From Candidatus Altarchaeum sp. (GTDB taxonomy: Archaea > Altiarchaeota > Altiarchaeia > Altiarchaeales > Altiarchaeaceae), in assembly GCA_018260755.1 (NCBI GenBank), contig JAGTWP010000022.1:1-19907 (forward strand): DNA of 19,907 nt, given 5' to 3'. The notes under the pieces are model-generated. The model did not search any database and had not been told where the DNA came from. It saw only the letters and a program-made list of their open reading frames with translations. Positions 7,946 through 15,259 of the stretch are shown piece after piece (positions within the stretch are counted from its first letter, which is position 1; each line of letters starts with the position of its first letter). Made by a program: the position numbers and the translations under genes.

Positions 7946-7965
7946 CTTGTAATTCAATTAAATTT

Positions 7966-7976
7966 AAAGTATAATT
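7966..7976 (-). promoter_or_regulatory. TATA-like box for queD
   Basis: aattatacttt on the minus strand, centred about 26 nt from the ATG at 7945. This is the spacing expected for a leaderless archaeal transcript. Confidence 0.5.
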
Positions 7977-8045
7977 AATTTTATCCTTAAAAATTAGTTT
8001 TGAAACAAAATTTTATTGATGTTTTAAATTTTATTGTTTTCGTAA

Positions 8046-8055
8046 TTTATTTATT
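8046..8055 (+). promoter_or_regulatory. TATA-like box for lysS
   Basis: tttatttatt, centred about 27 nt before the lysS ATG. There is no ribosome-binding site between box and start, so transcription probably begins at or next to the ATG. Confidence 0.45.
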
Positions 8056-8076
8056 AACTAAATGTAACAACTAAAA

Positions 8077-9762
8077 ATGTTCTGGGCAGATCAATTAGCA
8101 AATCAGGCAGTCGTAAGGGTTGAAAAGGACTTTGCAGAAGGAAAAATTAATGAGAAATGTGCAGTAATACGATGCGGTCAAACACCTTCAGGGGGAAAGC
8201 ATATTGGAAATTTAAACGATGTTATCAGGGCATACTTCGTTTATAAGTCAATAAAAGAAAAGATAGAAAACAAAGAGTGGAACGGAAAGGTAAAATTTAT
8301 TCACACAAGCGATGACAGAGACCCGCTAAAGGATATTCCAATTAAGATTATGGATTTAAACGGGAAATGGCATGAAAGCAAAGATTTAGGACTTGAAAAA
8401 TTTTTGGGAATGCCTTTATGCAGAGTTCCGGATCCCTTTGGTTGCTGTCCGTCGTGGAGCGAGCATTTCACAAAGGTCTGGGTAGAAGGAATAAAAATGC
8501 TCGGAATTGAAGATATAGAAATTTATTACAATAATGATTTATATAAGCAGGGAAAATTTGATCCCTACATAAAAACAATTTTTGAAAACAGGGAAAAAGT
8601 AAGCGAAATAGTTAAAAAATTTCAGGAGACAAAGCATGAAAATTACATTCCTTTTGATGCGATTTGTCCGGATTGCGGAAGATTGGCAAATATAGATGGT
8701 TTTCACATCACTTCGTTGACAGATTTTCAACGAGTTGAAAATGATTTGAACAGCAATACGGTAAAATTTAAATGCGGTGGAAAAGAAATAAAAAAGAAGA
8801 AAACAGAGGGCTGCGGATATGAAGGTGAAGTTAAAATCAGCGAAGGAAAATTGCAGTGGAGGTACGAATGGCCCGCACAGTGGGGAATCTTTAATACGAC
8901 ATTTGAGCCGTTCGGAAAAGACCACTTTGAAGGAAGCTGGAAGAGTGGTCAGGTCATTGCGAGAGAAATTTATAATATTGAGCCGCCAATCCCGTTTGTT
9001 TATGAATTTTTCCTTGTAAACGGAGAAAAGATGTCGGCAAGTAAAGGAAATGTTTATGTTACTCAGGATGTTTTAAAAATTTTAGAGCCAGAAGTTTTGC
9101 TTTACTTTTACACGAAAAAGCCCGAGAAGCAGAGGGACTTAACTTTGGGGGAAATTTTTCGCTTAGTTGACGAATTTGACAATGTTGAGAAAATTTATTA
9201 TGGTGCTGAAGAAGGAAGGACAGAGCACGAAACAGAGGATGCAAAAAGGATGTATGAAATGTGCATAAACAAAAAATTTTCAGCCATCCCGAAACGGCTG
9301 CCGTATGTTTTTGCTTCAACACTATCGCAAATTTACGGGGAAAAGGCAATTGAAAAGGTACAGGAAATGAATAAAAAGGCAGGGCAAATATTGTATGATG
9401 ATGACCTGGCAAAAATACGGCTTGAAAAGGCAGGCAACTGGGCAAATTTATACATTCCCAATAGTGAGCGGATTAAAATAATTGCTCATGAAGAAGCACA
9501 AAAAATTTATCTCAGGCTTGATAATAAGACCAAGGAATTATTAAATAAATTTGTAGAAATGTGTGAGGAAAATTTAAGCGGAAAAGAAATAACTTTAAAA
9601 ATAGGGGAATCGATAAAAGCGTCAGGGGATAAGGAGTTATTCATAAAATTTTATAAGGCGTGCTATATGCTCTTGTTCGGCAAAGAGAAAGGCCCGAAAT
9701 TGGCAGGTTTTATAGATACATTAGATAAAGATTTCATAATTAAGAGATTTAAAGCGGAGTAA
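8077..9762 (+). CDS. lysS: Lysyl-tRNA synthetase, class I
   Basis: It charges tRNA-Lys. This is the class I form found in most archaea and a few bacteria, unrelated to the class II enzyme. The 561-aa length is normal. The HIGH-like signature is TPSGGKHIGN (HIGN at 42-45) and the KMSKS loop is GEKMSASKGN (KMSAS at 318-322). A zinc-ribbon insertion shows CPDC at 197-200 and a second Cys pair around CGGKEI...GCGYEG about 30 residues later. GKDHFEGSWKSG and EFFLVNGEKM are also typical. The C-terminal third is helical anticodon-binding sequence. It is divergent from queD over a 131-nt gap and stands as a single gene before the eL21 cluster. Confidence 0.97.
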   Translation: MFWADQLANQAVVRVEKDFAEGKINEKCAVIRCGQTPSGGKHIGNLNDVIRAYFVYKSIKEKIENKEWNGKVKFIHTSDDRDPLKDIPIKIMDLNGKWHESKDLGLEKFLGMPLCRVPDPFGCCPSWSEHFTKVWVEGIKMLGIEDIEIYYNNDLYKQGKFDPYIKTIFENREKVSEIVKKFQETKHENYIPFDAICPDCGRLANIDGFHITSLTDFQRVENDLNSNTVKFKCGGKEIKKKKTEGCGYEGEVKISEGKLQWRYEWPAQWGIFNTTFEPFGKDHFEGSWKSGQVIAREIYNIEPPIPFVYEFFLVNGEKMSASKGNVYVTQDVLKILEPEVLLYFYTKKPEKQRDLTLGEIFRLVDEFDNVEKIYYGAEEGRTEHETEDAKRMYEMCINKKFSAIPKRLPYVFASTLSQIYGEKAIEKVQEMNKKAGQILYDDDLAKIRLEKAGNWANLYIPNSERIKIIAHEEAQKIYLRLDNKTKELLNKFVEMCEENLSGKEITLKIGESIKASGDKELFIKFYKACYMLLFGKEKGPKLAGFIDTLDKDFIIKRFKAE

Positions 9763-9828
9763 AAATAGAAAAATTTAAATTTTAATATTATTGTAAATCT
9801 AATTAGTTATAAATTTTAAACAATAAAT

Positions 9829-9838
9829 TTTATAAAAT
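9829..9838 (+). promoter_or_regulatory. TATA-like box for the eL21 cluster
   Basis: ttataaaatt, centred about 23 nt before the eL21 ATG within an AT-only run. A second candidate (gttataaattt) lies about 25 nt further up. The position suits a leaderless or very short-leader mRNA. Confidence 0.4.
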
Positions 9839-9855
9839 TTTAAATTTAAGGTAAA

Positions 9856-10152
9856 ATGGTTTATGGTTCGCATGGGTTTTTGAGGAGATCAAGAAACACA
9901 TTAAAAGGAAAACCGCGGGATAGAGGAAAAATAAGTATAAGGAGGTATTTTCAGGAATTTGAAGTTGGAGAAATAGCAGGAATAAGTATAGATGTACAAT
10001 ACCGGAATATTCCGTATCCGAAATTTAACGGCAAGCTTGGAAAAATTACAAAGCAGCAGGGAAGGGCATACTACATCAACATAAATGATAACGGAAGAAA
10101 AAAAAATGTCCTTGTCAGTCCGGAACACTTGCAGAAGATTAACAAGGGCTAA
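9856..10152 (+). CDS. rpl21e: Large ribosomal subunit protein eL21 (L21e)
   Basis: A structural protein of the archaeal/eukaryotic 50S/60S subunit. The 98-aa basic protein starts with the conserved run SHGFLRRSRNTLKGKPRDRGK. It continues with a FEVGEIAGISID beta-strand block and ends in the SH3-like segment YPKFNGKLGKITKQQGRAYY. The length matches archaeal members. It heads the cluster eL21-rpoF-DUF655, a gene order conserved widely in archaea. rpoF follows after 29 nt. Confidence 0.97.
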   Translation: MVYGSHGFLRRSRNTLKGKPRDRGKISIRRYFQEFEVGEIAGISIDVQYRNIPYPKFNGKLGKITKQQGRAYYININDNGRKKNVLVSPEHLQKINKG

Positions 10153-10181
10153 AGAAAGGATAAATTTATATTTAAATTAAG

Positions 10182-10526
10182 ATGAAAATAATAGAAAAGA
10201 AATTAACAACTCTTTCTCATGTAAGGGAAATTTTATTGAAAAGAGAAAAAGAGGCAATAGACGGTGAGCCAATGACTGATGAACAAAAAAAACTGTTAAA
10301 TTATATAGGTAAATTTTCAACATTATCTACAAAAGATGCGGAGGACTTACAAAAGAACTTATCGGGTTTAAATTTGGGACTTTCCGAGGCTCAAATTGTA
10401 AAAATTACAGATATACTTCCAAAAAATGTTGATGAGATAAGGGCCATATTTTCAAAGGATGAAAAATTTGCACATAATGCAGATGAGCTCAAACAGATTC
10501 TTGATTCTATTGCGCAATATGTATAA
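10182..10526 (+). CDS. rpoF: DNA-directed RNA polymerase subunit F (Rpb4 homologue)
   Basis: With RpoE it forms the RNA polymerase stalk, which helps open-complex formation and elongation. The protein has 114 aa, usual for RpoF. It is all-helical with the family features: an N-terminal LTTLSHVREILLKREKE helix, an MTDEQKKLLNYIGKFSTLS segment and a C-terminal HRDC-like LPKNVDEIRAIF block. Assignment rests on these and on its place directly behind eL21. The ATG lies 29 nt from the eL21 stop. A purine-rich agaaagga about 20 nt before the ATG is too distant to be a good ribosome-binding site. Confidence 0.93.
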   Translation: MKIIEKKLTTLSHVREILLKREKEAIDGEPMTDEQKKLLNYIGKFSTLSTKDAEDLQKNLSGLNLGLSEAQIVKITDILPKNVDEIRAIFSKDEKFAHNADELKQILDSIAQYV

Positions 10527-10610
10527 TTTTATAAATTTTTTTAAATAAAAACTGGACAAAAAATCAAACATTTGAAAAATTTAGAGAAAAATTTAATTTG
10601 TATTTTTAAA

Positions 10611-11246
10611 ATGGAAACTAAAAGAGATAACTATGTAAGGGTTTTGGACTTAAAGGAAGTTAACAAAGGTAATGCACCTTTTAAGACAATTCCCACTGTT
10701 CAGGTAATCGGAGAAGAATATTATACTTTACTTGAAGTTGCTCCGAGAGATGATGTGAAATTAGAAGTTAATGAAAGAGTATATATCGGTGATGAAAAAA
10801 GAGACAAAGTGGACCATATTGTCCGAAGAATAAGCTATAACGACCTTACAAATAGTGCAAAAAATGCATTAATTGAAGTGCTTTCTCTGATTGTAATAAG
10901 CAGGGAAAAATATTTTATTCAGTTTATGAATACAATCGGCCCTCTCAATGTTCGTATGCACTCGTTGGAAACATTTCCCGGAATTGGAAAAAAACTTACA
11001 TCTGAAATTATAAATGAAAGAAACATTAAACCGTTTGATGATTTCAAAGACCTTCAGAAAAGAGTTAAAAGTGTCGGCGATCTTTCGGTTCACATTGCAG
11101 AGAAAATTGTTGAAGAATTAAAAAGAGAAAGCACACATTATTTCTTTATAACAGAAGAAACGGGCAGGATCGCAGGAGAACAAACAAAAACGGAAAGAGG
11201 TAGAAGAGAAGGATATAATCGTAAGTTTGGATCCGGAAGGAGATAA
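10611..11246 (+). CDS. DUF655 family protein (helix-hairpin-helix, RNA-related)
   Basis: A 211-aa archaeal protein of the DUF655 family, expected to bind nucleic acid; its exact role is unestablished. The N-terminal half contains VRVLDLKEVN and VQVIGEEYYTLLEVAPR with an S1/OB-like beta pattern (about 1-70). The C-terminal half has a helix-hairpin-helix: LETFPGIGKKLTSEIINER, then PFDDFKDLQKRV. The tail is basic and Arg/Gly-rich (ERGRREGYNRKFGSGRR), apt for RNA. An in-frame TTG 13 codons upstream is possible. I choose the ATG at 10611 because it has the aaaATG context and the family begins near there. In many archaea DUF655 sits between rpoF and the rRNA methylase ksgA; here fibrillarin follows after 16 nt. 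Confidence 0.85.
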   Translation: METKRDNYVRVLDLKEVNKGNAPFKTIPTVQVIGEEYYTLLEVAPRDDVKLEVNERVYIGDEKRDKVDHIVRRISYNDLTNSAKNALIEVLSLIVISREKYFIQFMNTIGPLNVRMHSLETFPGIGKKLTSEIINERNIKPFDDFKDLQKRVKSVGDLSVHIAEKIVEELKRESTHYFFITEETGRIAGEQTKTERGRREGYNRKFGSGRR

Positions 11247-11262
11247 AAATAAAACCGAAAAG

Positions 11263-11904
11263 ATGAATCAAATATTTGACGGGGTATATAAAGAAGGCAG
11301 GAACATAGCAACAAAAAATAAATTTAAGGGAAATACAGTATATGGTGAAAAAATCATATCTGAAAAAGGTAACGAGTATAGATTGTGGGACCCCGAAAGA
11401 AGCAAATTAGCAGCGGCAATACAAAACGGACTAAGAAACTGGACAATAAAAAAGGACTATAATGTTCTCTATCTTGGTGCATCTTCGGGAACAACGCCGA
11501 GTCATGTATCAGATATATCAAATCTGGTTTTTGCCGTTGAAATTTCAAAAAGAATGATGCGAAATCTCATACAGGTATCCGAAATAAGAACAAATATAAT
11601 TCCTGTTTTGGCAGATGCATTAAAGCCGGAGACATACATGGACAGAATACTGTCTGTTGATTTTATTTATCAGGATGTTGCACAGCCGAATCAGGCGGAA
11701 ATTTTAAACAAAAACGCTGAAATTTTTAAGCCGAAATTTGCCATGCTCGCAATAAAGGCAAGAAGTATAGATGTTCTAAAAAATCCGTCCCAGATATTTA
11801 AAAGAGAAATAGCAAAACTGAAAAATTTTGAGGTTCTTGAAATTATAAAATTGTATCCTTATGACAAGGATCATGTTTTAGTGAATTTGAGATATAAGGG
11901 CTAA
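11263..11904 (+). CDS. flpA: Fibrillarin-like rRNA/tRNA 2'-O-methyltransferase
   Basis: This is the catalytic subunit of box C/D sRNPs. With Nop5 and L7Ae it transfers methyl from S-adenosylmethionine to ribose 2'-OH sites chosen by guide RNAs. The 213-aa length is normal. The family start is seen as IFDGVYKEG, then VYGEKI and YRLWDPERSKLAAAI. The SAM site is VLYLGASSGTTPSHVSD, then FAVEIS, ADALKPETY and DFIYQDVAQPNQAEI; the catalytic Lys is in AMLAIKARS. The frame is open to a TTG at 11227 that overlaps the DUF655 end. The ATG at 11263 matches the family start and is preferred. Nop5, its usual neighbour, is not in the window; instead it ends the eL21-rpoF-DUF655 string. Confidence 0.95.
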   Translation: MNQIFDGVYKEGRNIATKNKFKGNTVYGEKIISEKGNEYRLWDPERSKLAAAIQNGLRNWTIKKDYNVLYLGASSGTTPSHVSDISNLVFAVEISKRMMRNLIQVSEIRTNIIPVLADALKPETYMDRILSVDFIYQDVAQPNQAEILNKNAEIFKPKFAMLAIKARSIDVLKNPSQIFKREIAKLKNFEVLEIIKLYPYDKDHVLVNLRYKG

Positions 11905-11945
11905 ATAAATTTTAAAAAATTTAAATTTTAGATGAACATCACCGC

Positions 11946-11960
11946 CATGTTGCGAAATAA
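11946..11960 (+). repeat. Dispersed 15-bp motif, copy 1
   Basis: catgttgcgaaataa, found again identically and in the same orientation at 15069-15083. At the second site it lies just outside a transposase remnant, so it may be the edge of a lost insertion sequence. Confidence 0.6.
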
Positions 11961-11984
11961 TTTTCAATCTATTGTTATTTTAAA

Positions 11985-12000
11985 GTAACTATTCAGAGGG
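11985..12000 (+). repeat. Solitary MITE/IS-end motif
   Basis: gtaactattcagaggg is identical to the inner-facing right end of the MITE at 15260-15360 (read on the minus strand) and nearly identical to the motif at 19848. No inverted mate is present before the next gene, so this is a lone end or a decayed element. Confidence 0.65.
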
Positions 12001-12061
12001 AACGAAGTGAGTGTAAAAAATAGCAAAATCAAATTAAAATGAACAAATTTTTTATAATTTT

Positions 12062-12130
12062 AAAAACGAAGTTTTTGAAATATCCGAGCGTTAGCGAGGT
12101 TAAAACTCTTTTTCACCAACAGAGTTTTAA
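12062..12130 (+). other. Two hairpins upstream of the transketolase gene
   Basis: A 6-bp stem aaaaac/gttttt with a GAA loop lies at 12062-12076. A 10-bp stem ttaaaactct/agagttttaa with an 11-nt loop lies at 12100-12130, ending 29 nt before the transketolase ATG. They could be a terminator, mRNA structure or element debris. The rest of the 255-nt gap (11905-12159) holds only the two dispersed motifs and degenerate gaacgaagtgag / gagcgttagcgag segments. Confidence 0.4.
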
Positions 12131-12159
12131 ACGGTCTCAAATTAATTATTTAATTTCAG

Positions 12160-13110
12160 ATGGATATTGATAACTTAAAGAAAACTTCAGCTCAAATAAG
12201 GGCTTATGTTATATTAAGCACAACAATTGCACAAAGCGGACATCCAGGAGGAAGTTTGTCGTCAGCAGATATAATTACAACCCTGTACTTTCATAAATTA
12301 CGGCATGACCCGAAAAATCCAAAGTGGAAGTATAGAGACCGTTTTGTGTTAAGTAAAGGACATTCCTGTCCAGCTGTGTATGCTGCTTTGGCATTAAACG
12401 GATATTTTGGTCTTGACGAATTAAAATTTTTAAGGAAATTTAACACAAATAATCCTGAACTGCCGCATTTGCAGGGGCATCCGAATGCTTTACTAACTCC
12501 GGGGATTGAGGCATCAACCGGATCATTGGGACAGGGACTTTCTATTGCCGTCGGAATGGCACTTGCCGAAAAAATTGACAGAAAGGAAGATGATAAGCAG
12601 CAATACGAAATTTATACCTTGTTAGGTGATGGAGAATGTGATGAAGGACAAATCTGGGAGGCGGCAATGTCTGCGGGACATTATAAGTTGGATAATCTTA
12701 CAGCAATTGTTGACAGAAATCGTTTGCAGATAGATGGAAATACGGAAGAAGTTATGTCTTTAAATTTAATCGGAAAAAAATTTGAGACATTCGGAGGGGA
12801 TATAATTGAGATTGACGGACACGACTTTGAGCAAATAATTGATGCCCTTGCTCATCAGCACATACAAAATAAACCAAAGGTCATTATTGCAAATACAACA
12901 AAAGGAAAAGGTGTTAAATTTATGGAAGATAAAGCGGAATGGCACGGGAAAGCACTTAATTTTTCACAATGTATTGAAGCATTGAAGGACTTAAATTTTG
13001 TTGCCGAAAACGATGAAATTTACAAAAACAAAGACAGCGAAGAATACAAAAATAAAGAAAAACAAAAAGAAATTTATTTAAATTTGTTTGATAAAATTTC
13101 AGGATTATAA
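12160..13110 (+). CDS. tktA: Transketolase, N-terminal subunit (split type)
   Basis: This is the TPP-binding half of transketolase, which moves two-carbon units between sugar phosphates. In archaea the enzyme is often split, and it supplies pentose and erythrose phosphates. The 316 aa cover the Pyr/PP half only. Visible are QSGHPGGSLSSAD (25-37), SKGHSCPAVYAAL, the TPP/metal site GDGECDEGQIWEA (156-168) and VDRNRLQIDG. The sequence ends after KGKGVKFMED...WHGKAL, where the one-piece enzyme would enter its middle domain. The C-terminal subunit gene usually follows at once; here the next gene is convergent after 27 nt. The partner must therefore be elsewhere or missing. The ATG is preceded by ttcag, not a ribosome-binding site. 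Confidence 0.93.
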   Translation: MDIDNLKKTSAQIRAYVILSTTIAQSGHPGGSLSSADIITTLYFHKLRHDPKNPKWKYRDRFVLSKGHSCPAVYAALALNGYFGLDELKFLRKFNTNNPELPHLQGHPNALLTPGIEASTGSLGQGLSIAVGMALAEKIDRKEDDKQQYEIYTLLGDGECDEGQIWEAAMSAGHYKLDNLTAIVDRNRLQIDGNTEEVMSLNLIGKKFETFGGDIIEIDGHDFEQIIDALAHQHIQNKPKVIIANTTKGKGVKFMEDKAEWHGKALNFSQCIEALKDLNFVAENDEIYKNKDSEEYKNKEKQKEIYLNLFDKISGL

Positions 13111-13137
13111 ATTTTAAGATTATAAAAATTTAAGTTT

Positions 13138-14094
13138 TTATCTTTTGCATTCCTTTATCAGATAATTCGCAATCTTTTCATAAACATTGAGCTTTGTTGC
13201 CTTTTGAAATCCGTCAAAAGCAGGGGAACAATTTACTTCAAGAACCCTGTAGTTATTACTTTCTTTGTCTTCCATAATATCAACCCCTGAAATTTTGCAT
13301 CCTAACGAATTGCTCGCCTTAACTGAAATTTCCTTTAATTCATCGCTAACCTTAAATGCAACTGCCTTTCCGCCGGTACTTATTCCGTTCTTATTCATTC
13401 CCTTACCGGCAATACGTTCAATTCCACCTATAACTTCATCCCCTACAACAATAATTCTCATATCTTTGTTATTTTTCACAAATTTTTGAAATATTGCAAC
13501 TTTATTATTTAAAGCAAACATAGAAAGTATATCTCCTGCCGTTGATTTTTCTTTTGTAATCACAATTCCAATTCCACCTTTTCCGCTCATTGGCTTGAAT
13601 ACAAATTTGTCTTTATTGTCTTTGCTTTTCTTTGCATTAAGAATTTGAAAATATGTGCTCATTTCATCATTACTTGCGTATGTTTCGGGGATGTTGATCC
13701 CTTTCTTTTTCAGATAATAATATCCCAAATACTTGTCCTTTGAAATTCTTATCCCGTCTGTTGGATTTATGACATTCATTCCTTCATTTTCAAGCATCTC
13801 AATCGTATCAAAGAGAAATTTATCCTTCTCGTTCAAAATTTCATTTTGTCGCAAAAAAATCAGGTCAAAATTTAATAAATTTACACCCTCCGAATTAGAG
13901 TATATTTTAATGTGCCGTGCTACATAGCGAAAATTTCTTCCCTCATTGAAGTATGTCCATTTAAATCCGCTCTTATCATCAAATTTTGCAGATATAAAAT
14001 TTTGAGCAATAATTGTTACTTCCACGCCCTTACTTTTCAAAGCAGCTCCAAAGCCCTTGTCCCTTTCATCCTTCGGAATTATTGCAATTTTCAT
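13138..14094 (-). CDS. RimK-like ATP-grasp ligase
   Basis: This is an ATP-grasp enzyme of 318 aa that forms amide bonds between a carboxylate and an amine through an acyl phosphate. The N-terminal pre-ATP-grasp domain spans about 1-105, with DLIFLRQNE comparable to the LRxD block of RimK. INPTDGIRISKDKYLGYYYLKKKGI (about 109-134) and FVFKPMSGKGGIGIV (164-178, K167 and the Gly-rich loop) bind ATP. The C-terminal segment GVDIMEDK...VLEVNCSPAFDGFQKAT carries the Mg2+-binding E-x-N site. Relatives include RimK, the MptN and CofF glutamate ligases and LysX. The substrate cannot be chosen from sequence alone. Its ATG is 6 nt behind the aroD stop, so the two form an operon. It converges with the transketolase gene. 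Confidence 0.85.
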   Translation of the reverse strand: MKIAIIPKDERDKGFGAALKSKGVEVTIIAQNFISAKFDDKSGFKWTYFNEGRNFRYVARHIKIYSNSEGVNLLNFDLIFLRQNEILNEKDKFLFDTIEMLENEGMNVINPTDGIRISKDKYLGYYYLKKKGINIPETYASNDEMSTYFQILNAKKSKDNKDKFVFKPMSGKGGIGIVITKEKSTAGDILSMFALNNKVAIFQKFVKNNKDMRIIVVGDEVIGGIERIAGKGMNKNGISTGGKAVAFKVSDELKEISVKASNSLGCKISGVDIMEDKESNNYRVLEVNCSPAFDGFQKATKLNVYEKIANYLIKECKR

Positions 14095-14100
14095 CCTTAC

Positions 14101-14799
14101 TTACTTTAAAATTTTTAAAATTTCCCCAAACTCATCAACACTCAATTGTCCCTCCGCTGTCTTTTCTTCAAGACACACATAAGTCAAAAATCCGAAATAA
14201 TGATTTAAAACCCTGCTCAATTTTCCGTATTTTCCCATTCCGAGCATTATTACATTTCCGAAATTTTTTTCTTCTGTCAAAAATGGCAAAATTTTATAGT
14301 TATCCTCAAAGGAGTTAAATTTAACGGCAATCTTCTTTATGACTTTTCCTTTGCATTTCGCTTTGATTTTTTCCATATCGTCAATAATTTTTTCTGTCTC
14401 TTTCCTGTTAGGGCATTCCGTAAAGTTATGTTCCGAAAGGATTAAATTTGTATTTAGAAAGTCCTTCATTTTATCAGGTTCTTGCTGAAAACTCTTTACT
14501 TCAATTGTGAGATAATCGGAAAATTTTGCTGCATGCTTTAAAATTTCAATCCGTTCATCTTCGCTACCGCTAAAATTTCCGCCTTCCTGTTTCAGCATAC
14601 AGGTTGCAATCTTTGTTTTGTTTTTGATTCCATCCATTTTGCTTATGTTATTGCCAAATTCATTTAAATTTTTAAATTCTGCAATATCCAGATAATCAAG
14701 ACGGAATTCAATTGCATCAACGATTTTTAAATTTCCGATTTTTTTGGCTAAATCTATCACATCCTTAAAATTTTTCTTTGCTATTACGGCACAAAGCAT
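14101..14799 (-). CDS. aroD: 3-dehydroquinate dehydratase, type I
   Basis: It dehydrates 3-dehydroquinate to 3-dehydroshikimate by a Schiff-base mechanism, the third step to chorismate. The 232-aa length is typical. The substrate site is EFRLD (31-35), the catalytic His is H124 in LSEHNF, and the Schiff-base Lys is probably K156 in KKIAVKF. The family blocks CMLKQEGGNFSGSEDER (67-83), GKYGKLSRV (189-197) and TAEGQLS (214-220, replacing the usual APGQ) are present. It is the first gene of an aroD-ATP-grasp pair on the minus strand. The other shikimate gene in the window, aroK, is in a separate cluster. Its upstream side borders a decayed-element zone, so its promoter may include foreign sequence. 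Confidence 0.93.
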   Translation of the reverse strand: MLCAVIAKKNFKDVIDLAKKIGNLKIVDAIEFRLDYLDIAEFKNLNEFGNNISKMDGIKNKTKIATCMLKQEGGNFSGSEDERIEILKHAAKFSDYLTIEVKSFQQEPDKMKDFLNTNLILSEHNFTECPNRKETEKIIDDMEKIKAKCKGKVIKKIAVKFNSFEDNYKILPFLTEEKNFGNVIMLGMGKYGKLSRVLNHYFGFLTYVCLEEKTAEGQLSVDEFGEILKILK

Positions 14800-14823
14800 T
14801 TTAAATTTTTTATTGCAAATTTT

Positions 14824-15057
14824 TTAGGCATTGTAAAAAGTACAAAAAATTAATGATTGCATTAAATTAATGATTGCCTTGATATCTTGCAACACTATTT
14901 CAATAGAATTATGAGATTGTAATCTTGTATTGAAAAAGAATTGGAAGAGATTTGCGTAAGATTGTAAATTGTACTTTAATACTCCTCGCCTGATTATGAG
15001 AAAAGGTCTAAGTAGAGAATGTCGATTTTCGCAGTTATTTATGTGAATATTTCCATC
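14824..15057 (-). pseudogene. C-terminal transposase remnant (unrelated to the first IS)
   Basis: The minus strand is open for 77 codons without a start codon, beginning DGNIHINNCENRHSLLRPF and continuing RRGVLKYNLQSYANLFQFFF to a TAA at 14824-14826. The pattern (D/N)G-x-IHxNxCENRHS-LR-FL followed by RGVxKxxLQxY is typical of the last part of small DDE transposases of archaeal IS families (IS1595- or IS6-like). The E in CENRH would be the third catalytic acid. Upstream, the frame closes at a TAA at once, so the catalytic domain's first two Asp blocks are gone. The exact family is uncertain and no intact ends were found. A copy of the catgttgcgaaataa motif lies just outside. Confidence 0.7.
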
Positions 15058-15068
15058 TATATATTAGA

Positions 15069-15083
15069 CATGTTGCGAAATAA
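15069..15083 (+). repeat. Dispersed 15-bp motif, copy 2
   Basis: catgttgcgaaataa, identical to 11946-11960. Read on the minus strand it precedes the transposase remnant by about 12 nt, so it may mark the edge of that decayed element. Confidence 0.6.
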
Positions 15084-15107
15084 CTTAAACTCATAAATCG
15101 TTTATTT

Positions 15108-15210
15108 TTTATTTATTCTAATTTACTAATTTATTTATTCATTTATTTAATTTATTTATTCTAATTTACTAATTTATTTATTCATTTATTTAATTTATTC
15201 ATTTATTTAA
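15108..15210 (+). repeat. 43-bp tandem repeat, G-free AT-rich tract
   Basis: Two identical, adjacent 43-bp copies (15108-15150 and 15151-15193), built of ttta/ttaa-like words, are followed by a third that keeps only the last 17 bp (15194-15210). From 15101 to about 15238 the plus strand has no G at all. There is no coding potential. The identity of the two copies suggests recent duplication. Confidence 0.9.
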
Positions 15211-15259
15211 TTAATTAATTTATTCATTTATTAAATATGTTTAAATACTAATTAAAAAC

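Noticed and set aside
7946-7957. TTG start for queD four codons upstream
   Set aside because: The ATG at 7945 has better context and TATA spacing and matches the family start.
10572-10610. TTG start giving DUF655 13 extra residues
   Set aside because: The extra residues are low-complexity and the ATG at 10611 has the usual aaaATG context.
11227-11262. TTG start of fibrillarin overlapping DUF655
   Set aside because: The added residues are hydrophilic and unlike fibrillarin; the ATG at 11263 fits the family N-terminus.
12039-12170. 43-codon plus-strand micro-ORF overlapping the transketolase start
   Set aside because: It crosses hairpins and repeat debris, has no family-like sequence, and overlaps the real start in another frame.
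14898-14935. Nested inverted repeat (tttcaata ... tattgaaa) as a small RNA
   Set aside because: It lies inside the transposase remnant and has no promoter or conserved box; probably incidental.
15108-15210. CRISPR-like array
   Set aside because: The 43-bp units abut each other with no spacers and no cas genes are near; it is a simple tandem duplication.
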